From Candidatus Kaiserbacteria bacterium (lineage in GTDB: Bacteria; Patescibacteriota; Minisyncoccia; Phycocordibacterales; UBA2100), in assembly GCA_026996985.1 (NCBI GenBank), contig JALWJR010000007.1:1-7363 (forward strand): a stretch of 7,363 bases of DNA, given 5' to 3'. Of this stretch, positions 5,596 to 7,363 are shown in pieces; positions within the stretch are counted from its first letter, which is position 1; each line of letters starts with the position of its first letter. Under the pieces are notes generated by a model. It was not told where the DNA came from, made no database searches, and saw only the letters and a list, made by a program, of their open reading frames with translations. The position numbers and the translations under genes were made by a program.

Positions 5596-5623
5596 TTGCC
5601 TAAATTTGCAAACAAGGTAAAAT
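5596..5623 (+). promoter_or_regulatory. M23 peptidase promoter, predicted leaderless
   Basis: TAAAAT (5618-5623, 5 of 6) ends 6 nt before the ATG. A possible -35, TTGCCT (5596-5601), lies 16 nt upstream. The block at 5606-5623 (TTGCAAA...GTAAAAT) matches the murG promoter block at 15 of 18 positions. An AAGG lies too far from the ATG (12 nt) to be a good Shine-Dalgarno. Confidence 0.6.
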
Positions 5624-5629
5624 ACTCTT

Positions 5630-6910
5630 ATGAATAAACTGTTTTTGAGTGTATTTACGATTTTGGTTTTGCTTTTTTCGGTAAACGCCACCGTTGCTGT
5701 GGATGAAAATGAATTGAAAGAAAAAATAAATGAGCACAAATCTGAAATAGAAAAGCTTGATGAAGAGATAAAAAAGTACGAACAAGAGCTCTCCAAGGTA
5801 TCCAAGAAAAAGAAAACCCTTTCAAACTTGATGAGACAGATTGAAATTTCCACAAAGAAAATAAATACTTCTGTTGTTAAAACAAAAACTCAAATAAAAC
5901 AAACCTCCAAAACGATTGAAGAGTTGGAAAAAGAAATAGCCAACGCCAAAATTACTCTCTCAATTCAAAAAGAAGCTCTTGCCAAAGCTTTGCAGAAACT
6001 TAATACGCAAGATGATTATTCATTGGTTGAATTATTTTTAAAAAATCAAAAATTGAGTGATATCTGGAGTGATATAGAGGCTGTAAGACAATTTCAAGCG
6101 ACAGTTAACAACAAATTAAAAGAAGTTGAACAAAAAAGAATTGAGCTGACAGATGCTTTAGCTCAAAAGAAAAAGAAAAAGCAAGAACTTACTTCTTACC
6201 AAAAAAGATTAATTGTTCAAAAAAGAAGCCTTGAAATTTCCAAACAAGAAAAAGCGCGCATACTAAAACAAACTCAAAACAAAGAATCTGAGTATCAAAG
6301 AATTTTAGCCGAGAAAAGGGCGGCCAGAGAAAGGTTTGAAAAAGCTCTGAGAGAATTTGAGTCAAAGCTTTCTTATAAAAAAACCGGTGAGTTGCCCAAA
6401 AAGGGGAGCAAAGTCTTCTCTTGGCCACTTGACTATATTCATATAACTCAATATTTTGGCAACACGCCATTTGCAAGATCCGGCGCATACAACGGCAGAG
6501 GGCACAACGGACTTGATTTGGGTACTCCGCTTGGATCTCCCGTTAAAGCTCCGGCAGACGGAGTTGTGGAAGCGGTTGGAAACACAGATGCATATCCGGG
6601 CTGTCTCTCTTACGGAAAATGGGTTCTTATAAAACACGACAACGGACTTGCAACCATGTATGCGCACCTTTCACAAATTGCCACCAAACCGGGTACAAAA
6701 GTTAAACGTGGTGACGTGTTTGCATACTCGGGAAGTTCCGGTTATTCAACAGGGCCACATTTGCATTTTGGAGTCTATGACGCGTCGGCCGTAAAAGTGG
6801 TAAGAATAGGAAGTTTTAAAAAATCACGCAGATGCTCTCAGGCCAAAATACCCATAGCCCCATGGAAAGCTTATTTCAATCCGCTTGATTTTTTACCTTC
6901 AACAAGATAA
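5630..6910 (+). CDS. Secreted coiled-coil M23 (LytM-type) peptidoglycan peptidase
   Basis: A 426-residue protein built like EnvC- and PcsB-type cell-wall enzymes. Residues 1-23 form a signal peptide: a lysine, a hydrophobic core and an ATVA end, with cleavage probably after A23. Residues about 26-250 are a long Lys/Glu/Gln-rich coiled coil. The M23 domain spans about 262-422. The zinc ligands H292 and D296 (motif HNGLD) and H379 (motif HLH), plus the catalytic-type H346 (YAHLS) and H377, are all present, so it should be an active metallopeptidase cutting peptide cross-links outside the membrane. A degenerate EnvC-like activator would have lost some of these. Two cysteines in the mature protein (325 and 402) might form a disulfide. 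It has its own promoter 68 nt after gltX. With murG upstream, it makes a loose cell-wall neighbourhood. The substrate bond is not determined. Confidence 0.93.
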   Translation: MNKLFLSVFTILVLLFSVNATVAVDENELKEKINEHKSEIEKLDEEIKKYEQELSKVSKKKKTLSNLMRQIEISTKKINTSVVKTKTQIKQTSKTIEELEKEIANAKITLSIQKEALAKALQKLNTQDDYSLVELFLKNQKLSDIWSDIEAVRQFQATVNNKLKEVEQKRIELTDALAQKKKKKQELTSYQKRLIVQKRSLEISKQEKARILKQTQNKESEYQRILAEKRAARERFEKALREFESKLSYKKTGELPKKGSKVFSWPLDYIHITQYFGNTPFARSGAYNGRGHNGLDLGTPLGSPVKAPADGVVEAVGNTDAYPGCLSYGKWVLIKHDNGLATMYAHLSQIATKPGTKVKRGDVFAYSGSSGYSTGPHLHFGVYDASAVKVVRIGSFKKSRRCSQAKIPIAPWKAYFNPLDFLPSTR

Positions 6911-6919
6911 GTAACTTAT
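6907..6919. repeat. Short palindrome at the M23 stop codon
   Basis: ATAAGT-A-ACTTAT is a perfect 6-bp inverted repeat around one base, overlapping the TAA stop. No T-run follows directly. It may be a weak terminator element or chance in AT-rich DNA. Confidence 0.3.
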
Positions 6920-6940
6920 TCTATCTACGCTTTTTAGGTT

Positions 6941-6957
6941 AAATAAATTTTTTATTT
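6941..6957. repeat. AT-only inverted repeat just before the structured segment
   Basis: AAATAAA (6941-6947), TTT, TTTATTT (6951-6957) pair perfectly. With only A-T pairs the hairpin would be weak. It could instead contain the -10 region for transcription of the downstream RNA candidate (TAAATT at 6944-6949). No clear -35 is visible. Confidence 0.3.
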
Positions 6958-6959
6958 AG

Positions 6960-7318
6960 TTCGCACAATATTAAAGGGGAAAGTTACGGTAACCAAACGG
7001 GCAAAAAAGTAAAAAAAGAGAGGACTATTATTATGCCTTATGATGTTTGTAAGTGAAGAGGGAGCGCTTGTTTTTTAAAAGACTAATTTATATCGGGATC
7101 AAAAATAAGTTAATCTAAATGATGCATGCAAGAGTAAAACAATGGCGCAAATAAAGAAAAAAAGCGTTTTAATTACAGTAAGAAAGGTATGTTAAGTAGG
7201 GTTAAATCAAATTAGAGCCTTATGGGCGCATCTACCATACAAAATATATAAAAGGCACCCCTTTTAGATGAGCTGTTTTTACCCCTCCCTATTGTTCGTT
7301 TTACATATATTGTGCGAA
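6960..7318 (+). ncRNA. Candidate structured non-coding RNA of unknown class, about 359 nt
   Basis: The ends TTCGCACAATAT (6960-6971) and ATATTGTGCGAA (7307-7318) are perfectly complementary over 12 bp. Just inside, AGGGGAAA (6975-6982) can pair with TTTACCCCT (7278-7286) with one bulged A. Further helices are possible: 6995-7002 with 7066-7073 (8 bp with two G-U), 7080-7090 with 7106-7116 (10 of 11 pairs), and 7229-7234 with 7265-7270. TAAAAGG-CACC-CCTTTTA (7249-7266) is also possible and shares two bases with the last. No open frame longer than a few codons looks real, and the plus strand has A-rich loops typical of structured RNAs. Size fits RNase P RNA or tmRNA, but their conserved cores (GAGGAAAGUCC with ACAGAA; a tRNA-like end with TTCGA) are not found. 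Strand is a guess. A small inverted-repeat element is the main alternative. Confidence 0.45.
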
Positions 7319-7363
7319 TAATACAGTGAAACAAAAACCGGCTCGCTCTGCTTTGTTTTAACT
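7319..7363. other. Unassigned right edge
   Basis: No gene or terminator is supported in the last 45 nt. AAACAAA (7330-7336) and TTTGTTT (7352-7358) could pair around a GC-rich centre (CCGGCTCGCTCTGC) that does not itself form a stem. It may be the start of something beyond the window. Confidence 0.3.

Noticed and set aside
5518..5855. Minus-strand Ser/Phe-rich frames opposite the M23 coiled coil
   Set aside because: They are the complement of Lys/Glu-rich coiled-coil codons, a common artefact.
7142..7195. 17-codon frame beginning MAQIKKKSVL
   Set aside because: No ribosome site or promoter; it falls in an A-rich part of the RNA candidate and is within chance expectation.
6960..7318. RNase P RNA, tmRNA, 6S or SRP RNA
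   Set aside because: GGGGAAAGTTACGG loosely recalls the RNase P GAGGAAAGUCC core, but no matching ACAGAA/CCGGCU partner or other conserved regions were found inside the stem. No tRNA-like ends, TTCGA arm or tag frame for tmRNA; no SRP GGAAG loop.
6960..7318. Transposon-like element with 12-bp terminal inverted repeats
   Set aside because: No target-site duplication is visible at the edges (TTTAG on the left, TAATA on the right), and a second nested complementary pair favours an RNA. It remains the main alternative and is not excluded.
1..7363. CRISPR array, tRNA or rRNA genes
   Set aside because: No regularly spaced direct repeats, tRNA cloverleaf signatures or rRNA segments were seen on either strand.

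Overview
The window looks like a chromosomal segment of an AT-rich bacterium (roughly 40% G+C by eye), most likely from the Candidate Phyla Radiation (Patescibacteria, Microgenomates- or Parcubacteria-like). This is inferred from pared-down housekeeping proteins: an IF-2 that starts almost directly at its G domain, a glutamyl-tRNA synthetase missing the zinc-binding insertion, a DUF4446 membrane protein, and MurG next to gltX rather than inside a classic division/cell-wall cluster. TGA is used as a stop in two genes, which argues against the recoded (UGA = Gly) lineages.

Layout. Minus strand: positions 1-1420 hold the 5' part of infB, running off the left edge. A small terminator (about 1435-1453) lies between it and the upstream DUF4446 gene (1957-1469). 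Plus strand: two small unrecognised genes follow divergently (2105-2308, 67 aa; 2534-2944, 136 aa), each with its own promoter, strong Shine-Dalgarno site and intrinsic terminator. Then come murG (3060-4205), gltX (4212-5561, 6 nt after murG) and a secreted coiled-coil M23 peptidase (5630-6910). The last 450 nt contain no convincing protein gene. They hold a roughly 359-nt segment (6960-7318) whose ends pair perfectly over 12 bp and whose interior can form several more helices. It may be a structured RNA of unknown class.

How the genes work together. infB and gltX serve translation. MurG makes lipid II for peptidoglycan and the M23 protein probably trims or remodels peptidoglycan outside the cell. 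The two small genes have no assigned role and sit as an independently transcribed island among housekeeping genes.

The most striking regulatory pattern is a split in start-site architecture. DUF4446, murG and the M23 gene (and possibly gltX) have a TATAAT-like -10 box ending only 5-7 nt before the ATG and no good Shine-Dalgarno, which predicts leaderless mRNAs. The two small unknown genes have 5' leaders and strong GGAGG sites. One of these leaders carries a hairpin whose loop is complementary to its own Shine-Dalgarno.
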